Source: an uncultured Candidatus Altimarinota bacterium (GTDB taxonomy: Bacteria; Patescibacteriota; Gracilibacteria; BD1-5; UBA6164). From it: a stretch of 17,335 nt of DNA. Of the stretch, positions 1 to 12,024 are shown one piece after another (position 1 is the stretch's first letter; each line of letters opens with the position of its first letter). Where the stretch lies: NCBI GenBank assembly GCA_937864995.1, contig CALMDL010000266.1:1-17335 (forward strand), given 5' to 3'. The notes below the pieces were generated by a model, which worked only from the letters and a program-made list of their open reading frames with translations, was not told where the DNA came from and ran no database searches. A program made the position numbers and the translations under genes.

Positions 1-1
1 C

Positions 2-3000
2 AAAAAGTCTATAAGATTTATTATTTTCTAATATATAAATTCATTCGTATACATACCCTGCATCTCATTCTTTTTTAGAATTACAAGAATTTACATTTGA
101 AGCAGATTCTGTTGATGTTGTAGTTTGTGCTGCTAATAATTTAGAACTATCAACATTATTTGATCAATTTACATATTTTCATAAAGCTGTATCAACTTTT
201 GTTAATAAATTATCTCAAATATTTTTTAATTCTTGTTTATATGAATTATTTCAATCTCAATTAACAATTGATGAAGTTTTTTCAAATACTTTAGAATTAT
301 ATTTATCAAGCATAGAATTATATTCCTCTACATTTGAATTATTAACTAAAGAAACTTTTCTAATTGGTGTTTTAACAGATTCATTAAAATCAGATTTAAA
401 TTTCTTATTTTTTACAATTTCTGTATTAATAATATCTTTAAGAGTTTCAAATTTATTTAAATTATTTTCTTTCAATTCATCAATAACTTTATTTTCTCAT
501 GAAAATGTATAATCATCTACATTTTTCCATAAAGCTCTTAACTCATCAAATCTTGGATCAGATGCAATATCTTTATCTGCTAAAGATTTTGATATTTCTT
601 GTTTAAATTCTTGATTACTTATTGTAACATCTTTATTTTCAGAAATATAATTTCTTCAAAATAATATATTTTTAGTAACTATAGAAACTACTAATTTTTC
701 TAATGAACTATTAAAATCATATCAAACTCAAGGATTTATTTGTTGCTCTCAAACATCAATATTTATATCAGAAGGAGTAACTCATCTATAATCTAAATCT
801 GCAATATTTATTTTAAACATATTTGTAAAATCTGCCGTAAAACTGTTTATAGGCATAGCAGTTTGTCTTGCTAATTCAACTATAAAATCTGTTTCAAATT
901 CTAAATTTACATATGTAGTTACTTGTATTGCATCTATAAATGGAAATGAAAATTGTGGTAAACTTAAATTTAAAAAATCTGTAGGTAAATATCAACTTCT
1001 TTCTGTTAAAAATGCAATTTGGTCTCAAGCTCTCCATTCTGGATGAAATGGTGATGACTTTAATATACACATTGCTTTTGTTACAAGCTTTAATATATCT
1101 AAAATAGCTTCAAGAGATGCTAGCATTTTTGGAAGAGTTGGTGGAGGTGGTAAATCAGGAAGTTCTACTGTTGGTAAACTTGGTAAATCAGGAAGTTCTG
1201 GGATTTCAAGTTTTGGCAATACAGGTATTGATGGAAAACTTATATTAACATTAGGAGTATCAGGTAAATATAAATTTGGTAATTCAGGTAATAAAATTGG
1301 TCTTGGAGTAATATTAAATTCAGGAAGCATTATATTTAATGATGCTCTAATATTATGTAAATCTAATATTATATCTGGCCATTTTGGGAATTGAATTACT
1401 GGAATATCTGGAACAACCATACTAATAATTTCAAATTCTGATGTCATAGAATCTTGTCTTTCATTTTTACACTCTTTACATTCTTGTTCATAATCAACAA
1501 AAACATCAATAAGTAATTGCCAAGACTTTAATATTGCTTTTATTAATATAAATAATTCAACCCAAGCTTTAAATCTTTCACCATTTTTTCAAATCCGTCA
1601 ACCTAATACATTTGAAATTGATTCTATATTACAAAGAATTTGTTCTAAATAATATTCTTTTTTATTAATATACTTATTTATTTTTTCAGGTGTTTCTTTA
1701 TAACTTTTTAATACTTCAACATTTGCCTCAAGAGACATAATTAATTGAGATGTATCAATAGAAACTTTTTCAGCTAGTGCGTTATTATCTTCACAAGATT
1801 TTTGTTTAGCTGGATCGCTATATTCACAAGCCTTTCATAATGACCACGAATTTTTTGCTCTTTCAAATTCTTTTTTCCGTGAATCAATAGTTGATTGCCG
1901 AGTCATTATTGATTTATCAATTTCTGTAAGTGATAACCAAGGTAATGACATATCAACAGGAACTTGTTCTATTTTTACAAGCGGAAGTGAACCCATAAAT
2001 TCATATGCATCTTTTATTCAAGAACTATATTCTTTTGCTTTTCATATTGCATCTGAACTTAATCAATTAGCATCATTTGCAAGTCATTTTAAAGTTTCAT
2101 TTTGAATTTTACTTGTATCAATTTCTGCAGAAACATTATCTAAATTAATTGCATCATTAGATGCTCTATCTTTATTTCAACTATTATTCAACCATTTTTG
2201 TTTATTTTCTTCCCAATCGAGATCAGTATCGTAAATTCAAGAAAAATCTGGAAGTATAATAAACAATGTTGGAAAATCTGTCAATTTGTTAACTATTTCC
2301 TCTATTTGTCTAGTTACCCAATTCATCAAAAATCATGGAAATGCCTGAATTCTTTTTTTAACAAGTTTAGTTACATCTGAAAAGTCTATATTTCACGATG
2401 AATCTACACTAACTGAAACAGGAGTTCAAGAACCTCATCAAATTGAAAACAGTGGTCAACTTCAAGGTGAACTATGACTTGATACAGCCTTATTAATTCA
2501 TGATAAATTAGAATAGCTTCAATTTCAATTAATATATTTATAATAATTTTCAACATATTCTTGACTAATTGAATAGTCTTCTTTTGTAGAACAATTTCAA
2601 TTAATTACTCAAAAACTATTTCAATAAACAGGATATCAAATTGATTCTGGATTACCATCAGATCAATCATTACTACATCAAAAAAGTGGTTTTGCAATAA
2701 CTATACAATTTCCTCCTGGGAAAAGTGGAGATAATCAAGGCATCATTGCCTTTCATGCTACAGAAGCAGGTCATCAAAAACATGCAGATAATCAAACTCA
2801 TCAAGTTAATGTTGGAGTTACAGATAATCTAAAAAAATTAGTAGGAGAGTCAATTCAAAGATATCATCAAGCTCAATCCATTCAAAAATATGTTTTAGAA
2901 CAAGCTGATCACATTGCTGAAGAAGAGACAGGCCAAACTGTAGGAAAAGGTACACATGCTGGAACATAAATAGGCATCCATGTTAAAGCAGAAAATATAG

Positions 3001-6000
3001 GAATACCTTCTCAAATATTTAAATCATCTAAAAGAAATTTTCAATTAAATACTGGATCATTACCTGGTGCTAAAGGGGCCCAATTTAAAGGCATAGATAT
3101 ACAAGAACCATTATTAAATCAACAACTTAATCAATTAACTAGTGATTGAATATTATCCAATCATTCATCTATACTTTCTCAAGTTGATCATAAATCAAGT
3201 GTTAAACTTTGAGATAAATTAAAATTATCTTCATCATCTGGTACTCAATCATTATCAGAATCCTTAAACATATTTGACAATGTTTCTTCTGAATAATCTT
3301 TTAATGCTTGATTATTTGTCGTAAGATTTTCTATATAATCTGGAATACCATCATTATCAGAATCTAAATTATTTTTTTGTATAGCTTCAGGTAATGGAGT
3401 ATTATCACAAACAGGATTTTTTATTCATTTATTATATAATCTTGTTGAAACTGATCTAAATATTTCTACTGGCTCACTACAATTTTCTAAACTATCTTTT
3501 AGTATAATATCTCAATAAACATCATCTCAATCTTCTCATTTTTCAAATAATCATACTTGCATTTGAGAATATTTAAGAGGTTTTACTACTCATGAATAAT
3601 TTATAACTATTGATTCATTTGCAGATAATGAAAAATCATCAATTAAAAAATCATAATTGCTATTAGTTCTTTTAATTGCTGCATTTTTAGTATTTGAAAT
3701 ACTTGTTTCTTCAAGAGTAAAATACTCTAAAACATCTTCAATATATGCAACATTATTTAATTTTTTTCAAGATACATTTGTAACTTTTATTTCTACATCA
3801 ACATAATCTCATTTACTTAAAAATCATCAATTTCTATCTAAGAATATTTTTTCAACTTTTACTCAAGCATTTTCAGAATATTCTCATTTTATAAATGTAG
3901 TTTGATTTATTGAATTTGGTAAATTTATTAATTCATCAATACTATTTACATCAGATACATTAAATGATTCATCTGTTGAATATGCAACTTGTTCAAAAAT
4001 AAAACTATTTACCAACTCTTTATCAGCACTTTCTTTCATTCATGCATCAACTCAGGCATTTAATTTAGAAAGATATTTTTCATTTTCTTCTAAAATGTCT
4101 GAATTATCATATAAAGTGTCTACTTGATATAATCAATCAAAATAAACTAAACTTCAATCACTTCTAGGATCAGAATTAAGTGTAATTCAATAATCATCAG
4201 TCACTGCTAATTTTGTAAATGTTGGATTAGCTGAAGTTCCTTGTCCATAAAATATATTTATTTCTCAAGCATCATCTAGTGTAACCAAATCATCTATTTT
4301 ATCATTATCCATATCAAAGCTTTCAGCTCTAATAATTCTTCAATTTAAATTAAATTTATTAGCTAATGAAATTCTAGAAAAATCTTTATTTATATTATTT
4401 AATAAATATGGTTTTCAGTCATCTCAAACAAAAAATATATCATCATATGAATCACCTGTAAAATCTCATGTTTTAATTAATTCATTATTTCATAAATCAA
4501 CTATATGAGCTAAGTCTCAATAATCTAAAAAATTAGAAGAGGTTTCTATATTTTCTAATAATTTTAAATATCAAGAACTTTTTACAAGTAAAATATCTTG
4601 TTTTCAATCATTATTATAATCAAAAAGTCTATATCATTCTAGTCAACTTTCATTACTAATTACATCTCAAATTGTAGAATCAAATTGTTTTAATTCATTT
4701 GAATTATTAAAATTTTTTCTAATTTTTTTCAAACTAATAACTGGATCTCAGATATTTATTGATGAAAAACTCATAAACTCTTTCAATGATTCTCATACTG
4801 TTTTTCAAGATGAAAAAGATAACAAAGTTTTATTTCATCAAGACCATCATAATCATCATACTTCTTTAAAATTTTCATATCATGATAAATTATCTTTTGA
4901 AAAAGTATTTAAAGCAGTTTCTGATCAAAATGGATCATTGTAATAAACAACAAGAGATTCATTTTCTCATTTTCAACTAGTATAAGAACCATAAAAAGAT
5001 GATTCAATATAAACTAAAATTGAATTTTTTGCTGTTTTGATTTTATTATCATAAGCAACTTTATCTCTTGTAATATTAATTTCAGATTCAATAAAATTAA
5101 ATCATAATATTCAAACTATATTATCACCTATTTTTAAATTTAATTCTAGATTATTTTTAGAGTTAGACAAAACTTCAAATGAAATATTTGATTTTCTAGA
5201 TATATTTCATTTATCATCAATTTCTAAATAAGTTTTTCATAAATTATCTCTAAAATATAATTTTCAATCTGCAGAATAAAATTTATAATTATCAGATAAA
5301 TTTTTTCAAAATATAGTTGTTTCTTCATTTGTTAAACAAGATGAAATATCTTGATCACAAACTAATAAATTAGTATTATTATCAAAATTATAATTAATTT
5401 CTCATATATGAGTATTTAAAGATGCATTAAATAAATCAATATATAATTTAGAATCATTAAATGAAACATCCATATTTATATCTTGAGATAAATCATTTGG
5501 AGAATACATTTTTAAAATACCTCAATTATTAGATATAGAAAAAGTATTATTATGTAAATATGGATTATTAATAACAGAAGTAACAGCAAGTGCTTTACTT
5601 TGTTTATCAAAAATTAATGATCAAGCTAAATAATTTTTTTGCTCAATATCTCAATAATTAGCTCATAAAAGAGTAGTATAAATAGAATTATAACTAGATT
5701 TTTCTATTTTATCTTTATTCCAAACATAAAAACTTTCTATTTTTGCAGCATTTTCTCAAACTCAAGCTACTTCTAGTTTTCAATTTTCATCTTCAATTAA
5801 AAATGAGTTTAATGATAATGATGGATCTGAATTTATCTTAAAATAACCAATTCAAGGATTTACTGTTGAATAAACTTTAAAAGTTGCTTTTCATTCTTTA
5901 ACAGTATTAGTTTTTTTATCATAACTTATTAAATGTGTATATTCTGGCAATATTTCAATATCAAGTTGAGTAGAAGAGTCAGTAAAAACTAGATTATTAT

Positions 6001-9000
6001 ATCTATCTTTTAATTCTACATTAACATTTGAGTAATCTTTTTCATTTGCTTCTAATTTAGATTTAGATAATACTAAATCCATTTTCATAGCTTTTTCTGG
6101 TAATATAGTAATTGTTTTTGTTACTATTTCTCATAATCATTCTATTTGTATTTGCACTGGAATATCTTTTCAAGCAGTAGTTTTTGTTGTAAATTCAACA
6201 ACTCATGCTCAATTTTCAATTTCAAAATATGGTTTTTCTAACTGTAAATAATTTGAATTAGCAGTCATATAAACTCTTGAATTAAAATTATTTATAATTT
6301 TTCAAGATTTATCTCTTACTTCAATTTGATATTTATATTTTCATCATCAAACATAAATATCTCATAATAATGATTTTGTTTCAATTTGAAATTCTTCAAT
6401 AACTGAAAGTTTTTTACTTGTTTTTAATAAAAACTCTCATTTATCATCATATAATGATATATTAATATCATTTTCTCAAAATTTATTTGTAGATTTTAAT
6501 CTAAAAATTTTATATCATTCATATGTTGTAGTTGTGAAATCAGATTTATCATTATCAACAAAAACTAAAGCGTTTCAATCAACACTCATTTTTAAATCAT
6601 AAAATTTTCATGAAACAGGATTATCATATTTATCATATATAGTTACAAAGTTTGTTGATACAGCACCTCAGCTTTGTAAAAAATTTGTAGCTAAATTTAA
6701 ATCCAATTTTTCAGGAGAATTAGGCATTACTTCAAATGTTTTTTCTACATAAGAACCAAAATTATCTTTTACTCTCAATAAATATGTACCTGACTTTTTA
6801 ATAGTATAAAGAGGCTTAACTCAATTTATACTTGTTAAAGTTGATTCATTTAATAATTTATTATTACTATACAATTCTAATTTAATTGGATATGCATTTT
6901 GAACAAAATTTCAATTTTTTGAAATGTTTTCCAATTTAATTACCAATTTTTCAGTAGATGTAGAATTGTTATTTATTAAATTTGATGTTTCTTCAATACT
7001 TGAATCAAAACCATCAATTAAATAAATATTTGCCTTATCGCTAGATAAAACTGAAGAATCTCATGCATTTACAATTAATTTAGAATCTTTATTTTCTAAA
7101 TTATAAGTTGATAAAAATAATCTCTCCCCTCTTACTTCAATTTTTAGAAGATTTGATTCCAAATCAACAGCTAAATCATCATTTTTATCTTTTACTTTTA
7201 CACTTGCTCTTAAATATACATTTACATCTTTATCTTTTAAAGTAATTCAATATTTTGCAGTTCAAGCAGTTGATCTTACAGCAAAATCTTTAAAATATAA
7301 ATATTTTGATAATAATGATTTATCATTTTTATATTCATCTTCTATATCATAAAGAATTTTTTTATTTAAATCAGATAAATCCTTTGTTTCATCATTTGCT
7401 ATTTCAGCTTTAACAATTTCAAAATTTACATTAGTAGAATTTAAAAAAGTTAAATTTTTATCATCACTTCATTTTAAAATAGCTCTTAATTCAACTTGTT
7501 TATTATAATAATATTTATTTGAATCTGCTTCTAGTACTATCTTTCATGAAGACAATTTAGTTTCAGTACAATCATTAACACCATTTTTATTTACATCTCA
7601 ATTACAACTATTTAACTCTTGCTTTTCTTCATTTGATAATAAACTTGGTCAACATGCTCAATCTGAAATAGAAATAGTAGGTGGCATCATATCAGCTAAC
7701 CGACACATAATTGCAGGAATCCATTCCCATAAAGGTACTCATTCTGGTGGAGCACATTTAAAAATACTTTCATTATTTGTTTTTGAAGTACCTATATTTA
7801 ATCAAAGTAATTTTGTTGATAAATCTTGATTTTTAGAAATAGTATCAGTATATGGATTTGTATTTTTTGCCTCAGGATCTAGTCAAACAAACATATTTGA
7901 AGCATCTCAAGATGATCATAAATATGCAATTTCATATCAAGATTTATTTTTTGGTAAAAAATATTTTTCTTCGTTACTAAATTGATTTGATAAATAATTT
8001 TCAAAAACATATCAATATTTTGCAGAAACTGAATTTAGATTATTCCAATATATTGCAAAAACAAGCATATCATAATAACTTAATTCTTTAATTTCTCAAT
8101 TTAGGGAAATATCTTTATTTCATTTGCTTTGAAGATATTTTTTTAAATCAAAATTAGCACTTGGATAAGAACCTGTTTTTAAATAATTATTTATTTGAGT
8201 ATTATTTATAAATTTTGATGTTGCAGATGTATTTTTTCATTTATTAGGATTATTATCTGAAATAACTTTATTTATTTCAGCTGATTTTTCATCAAGTAAT
8301 TTATCTAACTCTAAAGCAACTTTGTCTAAACTAATATCACTTAAATTTTCAAGTTTTAATCTATATAAATATGGATAATTAATTTTTGCATAAGAACCAT
8401 CAGCTGCTATAAAATCTATATATCTATCTTTGTCTACAGCTAAAGAAGGTGCAATCATAGATTTAACTTGAGCAGATAATTCTGTAGAAGTTGGTGATTT
8501 ATGTTTAATAAAAGAGTCTACTGTTACATAAGAATATTTATGATTTATCCATTTTGATGCACTACTTGTAGTAACTCACTCTGGAGAAGTTGTTGAATAT
8601 GCATCACATTCACATGATTCAGCAGAACATGCTGGTTGAATATAATATCTTTTTAATTCATCTAACTCATTTCAATTAAGATAAAAATCATATGTTTCAC
8701 AAGCATTTATTCAATAACTTGAATTAGAAAAGTTAATATATGTTTGATCAAAAGAAGAAGCATAACTATAAGTTTTGTTTAAGTTAGAATCTGTTATACA
8801 TTGCCATCAAGGAGTAGAAGTACTCAACGAATTTGTTCAATATGTTGGTAATTTATAAGTATTTTCTAATGTTCCCATTTCTCAAGTTGTAACAATTTCA
8901 TCTTTATAAGATAATAAATAATTATTATCAGTACAAAAATAAGGAGTTGGTAGCTTAGTTGAGTCAGTAATTTTTTTTGAACCATCAATATCATAAAGTG

Positions 9001-10555
9001 GCAAAATAGCTCATTTATAATCAGTATTATTATTCAATACAATATTTCATTTTCATGATTCACTTTGATTTAAGTTAAATGGAGAATTTCTTCACCAAAA
9101 TCATTCTAATGATTTTCAAGATTGTAAATTAGTAAAACATATTGTTCAATATGGCTGAATTGTATTTTTATCAGGTTCAATATTATAAATATTTGTTCAT
9201 CTATTTGCTTCAACTAATTGTCATGAATTTGATAATGATCATCTATAAAAACTACATTGTTCTGCATTTGTTATAGTTGATGATTTCTTTCAATATAAAT
9301 AATTTTCATAAATATCTTTTTCTGATGAGGTAATATACTCATAAGTTGTAGGAATTGCAATTTTTCTTGATAATCAATTTGCAACTAAATTATCAATTTG
9401 TAATTCCATATCATCGCTCATTTCCTTTATTACTTGATCATTTACAATATCAAGTACACTAATAAAATAAGGAATAAAATCAGCATTTACCTCTTGTCCA
9501 TAATTATATCTTCAAGCATTGTAAACATTTTGTCTAAGTTCAGAAATAGAACCTTTTGAAAATATTTCTAAAAATTTTTTTACTGAATTATTAATAATAT
9601 ATCTTGATTGAATATCTGGAACATTATTTAAACTCTCATCTACACTCTTAACTAATTTTTCATCAAGTTTTGGATCAACTTTTTTAGCTAAATCCATAAG
9701 CATATTAGTAGAATTTCATAATAATTCTTCTTTTAATTTATTTGCAAGCTCTTTTGTATATCTATTATAAACAATATCTTCTTTATTTTCTAAATATCAT
9801 TTATATCAAACATATGAATTATAATTTATTGCCTCAGATTCTCTAAAACTATCAAAATAAAAAACATATGGCTCATAATTTGAACTTAATCATTCTTCAA
9901 GATCTCAATTAATAGAGTTTTTATCTAAATCATATAATCATTCTCAAACATAAAAATCATGATTTTTATCAAAATAATCTTTAAGTGCATCTATATTATC
10001 TCACTCATCTCAAGTATTTGGAGATATAACTCAATGCCATACCTCTGGGACTATTCATGAAACATTATCTTTATTGTATTCATAATTTAAAGTTTCTAAA
10101 TTATATATATATGATTTGTCTTCAAAATCAGTATATGGTAATATTGTCTTTGAAACTTCATTATCTTTATACACTAAAGGAAGTGGTATATTTCAAACAA
10201 AAACAGTTCAAATTAATTTAGATTCAAATTTAACATCATTTAAAGATTTATATCATTCAAAATATAAAGATTCATTCATTGATGCAATATCATAACTTGT
10301 AGCATCTTTTGGAATAGGCAAAATAACTACTTTAGTATTTTCTAAAGAATTAGTTATATCTTTACTATATCTTTTAAGTTCTGAATCAATATCAGAATAA
10401 GTTTCTTCATCAACAATTATAGAAACTAAATCATAATATTCACTTCCAGCAGCCGAGGCTATAAAATCAAAAAATGGTACTCTCAAAGTAATACCTGAAA
10501 GCATAGAAAATATTAAAAAACTTGATAAAAATTTTTGAAATTTTGTATATCTCAT
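2..10555 (-). CDS. Giant secreted modular surface protein, at least 3,518 aa, C-terminus beyond the left edge
   Basis: Read with UGA as glycine, this frame has no TAA or TAG from the ATG at 10555 to the left edge; I checked the triplets through the whole length. About 190 in-frame TGA codons would break it under the standard code. A TAG lies two codons upstream of the ATG, which fixes the start. Residues 1-36 look like a signal peptide (basic start, hydrophobic core, cleavage after ASAA). Order of parts: possible C25-like region (about 40-205); a long unrecognised region (205-985); an EF-like loop DVNKNGVND (987-995); Ig-like domains (about 1000-1585); FG-GAP/VCBS-like repeats (about 1970-2130); a DUF11-like domain (2238-2329); two DSDNDG repeats (2398-2444); a cysteine-rich block (2478-2655); a helical or charged stretch with CxxC near 3024; and a proline-rich rod (3049-3142). 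Calcium sites, Ig folds and the signal peptide point to an adhesin or surface fibre, perhaps for host contact; this role is inferred. No Shine-Dalgarno is visible. No C-terminal anchor can be seen because the end lies outside the window. Confidence 0.9.
1130..1411 (-). other. Proline-rich LPxLP rod in the giant protein
   Basis: Residues 3049-3142. Prolines recur about every three residues, for example PELPDLPSLP and ELPDLPPPPTLP, with leucine, valine or isoleucine and an acidic residue between them. Nineteen prolines fall in residues 3084-3142. The spacing fits a polyproline II-like extended rod. It is followed by a helical stretch (LASLEAILDILKLV) and then a segment with CILKSSPFHPEW. Confidence 0.75.
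2591..3124 (-). other. Cysteine-, glycine- and proline-rich block in the giant protein
   Basis: Residues 2478-2655 hold eight cysteines (2478, 2485, 2534, 2552, 2592, 2617, 2627, 2655), whereas the Ig-like array upstream has almost none. The block is rich in glycine, proline, tryptophan and methionine, with runs such as PLNWAPLAPGNDP and CFGGPASVAGKAMMPG. An even cysteine number in a secreted protein suggests disulfides. I recognise no family. Confidence 0.5.
3224..3364 (-). other. Two thrombospondin type 3-like calcium repeats in the giant protein
   Basis: Residues 2398-2444. DSDNDGIPDYIEN and DSDNDGVPDDEDNFN, 34 residues apart, are textbook DxDxDGxxD calcium loops as in thrombospondin type 3 and OmpA-linked linkers. 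Both central glycines are encoded by GGT, so this does not depend on the UGA assignment. They likely bind calcium and stiffen the link between the DUF11-like domain and the cysteine-rich block. Confidence 0.8.
3569..3844 (-). other. DUF11-like beta-sandwich domain in the giant protein
   Basis: Residues 2238-2329. The stretch SKGDYVDVEIKVTNVSGKKL followed by NNVAYIEDVLEYFTLEE matches the usual DUF11 (conserved repeat, surface protein) pattern: G-D-x-v-x-y-x-i-x-v-x-N-x-g, then a strand with D.l....... . It ends with a strand rich in ANESIVINYSG, also typical. DUF11 domains occur in bacterial and archaeal surface proteins as structural modules. Confidence 0.5.
4166..4648 (-). other. FG-GAP/VCBS-like calcium-binding repeats in the giant protein
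   Basis: Residues about 1970-2130. Three acidic loops follow the FG-GAP/VCBS pattern DxDxDG/xxD: DYNNDGKQDILL (from 1979), DFTGDSYDDIFFV (from 2031) and DMDNDKIDDLVTL (from 2081). They are spaced about 50 residues apart, the usual blade length in integrin-alpha-like beta-propellers. Each is followed by a short hydrophobic strand and a glycine turn. Three loops alone would not close a seven-bladed propeller, so neighbouring sequence may hold degenerate blades. The glycine in the first loop is a TGA codon. Confidence 0.7.
5790..7560 (-). other. Array of bacterial Ig-like (invasin/filamin-type) domains in the giant protein
   Basis: Residues about 1000-1585. Strand pairs of the type found in invasin-like Ig domains recur: VKDNFGSYV (from 1262), YDKYDNPVSG (from 1307), VRDKSGKIINN (from 1413) and LKDRYNNLVF (from 1515). 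The last three begin about 100 residues apart, which fits one Ig-like domain each. The wider array has alternating hydrophobic beta-strand patterns, few cysteines, and conserved D-x-x-G/N-N turns. Such arrays usually form a stalk that holds a binding tip away from the cell. Domain borders are approximate. Confidence 0.65.
9941..10438 (-). other. N-terminal domain of the giant protein, possibly C25 (gingipain)-like fold
   Basis: Residues about 40-205. A hydrophobic strand LIGTVFVGNIPLP (114-126) is followed by an aspartate-tyrosine segment (PYTDFEDKSYIYN) and then PEVWHGVISP (170-179) and a helix ending in FDKNHDFY. In C25 peptidases a strand of the type LvGd..iP is followed by sD..Ya, then a vGRi strand and a helix with dKi..Ye, so order and spacing are similar. 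I see no GHG or catalytic cysteine, so if the fold is right the domain may be inactive. This is a pattern comparison by eye and could be wrong. Confidence 0.3.
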
Positions 10556-10584
10556 ATTCTAATTTTTAAAGTGAATAAATAAAC

Positions 10585-10625
10585 AAAAAAGAGTTTTTAA
10601 CATTTTATGAAAAAAACTCTTTTTT
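10585..10625 (-). terminator. Hairpin terminator after serS
   Basis: A perfect 14-bp inverted repeat (10585-10598 with 10612-10625, core GAG/CTC flanked by A and T runs) with a 13-base loop lies about 45 bases after the serS stop and before the giant gene's start. Its A/T flanks make it work in either direction. I see no convincing promoter between it and the giant gene's ATG (10556-10584), so that gene may rely on read-through or on an unusual promoter. Confidence 0.65.
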
Positions 10626-10668
10626 ACAACATTTTTGTACTATTTTTTTGTACATTTTTAATAATTTT

Positions 10669-11928
<1,260 letters not shown>

Positions 11929-11957
11929 TTGCCTTAATTACTAATTAAATTAGTGTA

Positions 11958-11984
11958 ATTATAGAGAAAAAAAGAAAAAATCAA
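11958..11984 (-). promoter_or_regulatory. Probable serS promoter
   Basis: On the minus strand a perfect -10 box TATAAT (11963 to 11958) lies about 30 bases before the serS ATG. TTGATT (11984 to 11979) is 15 bases upstream and matches four of six -35 positions. The -35 touches the base of the smpB-operon terminator stem. Confidence 0.5.
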
Positions 11985-12024
11985 ACAAAAAAACCAAAGA
12001 ATAAATTCTTTGGTTTTTTTGTTT
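11983..12024 (-). terminator. Strong hairpin terminator of the methyltransferase-thiI-M23-smpB operon
   Basis: A perfect 19-bp inverted repeat (11983-12001 with 12006-12024) with the four-base loop TAAA. The stem core is ACCAAAGAA/TTCTTTGGT, flanked by A/T runs that give a U-rich tail. Its 5' end overlaps the last base of the smpB stop codon, so termination follows smpB at once. Confidence 0.85.

Noticed and set aside
2198..2380. Plus-strand open frame of 60 codons
   Set aside because: It lies opposite the giant gene, has no family resemblance, and is explained as a shadow of AT-rich coding sequence.
1..10555. A decayed, multiply frameshifted pseudogene or a run of small hypothetical genes on the minus strand
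   Set aside because: All minus-strand fragments between 257 and 10555 are in one frame and are separated only by TGA. With UGA as glycine the frame is continuous and TGA falls at glycine positions of recognisable motifs such as DYNNDGKQD.
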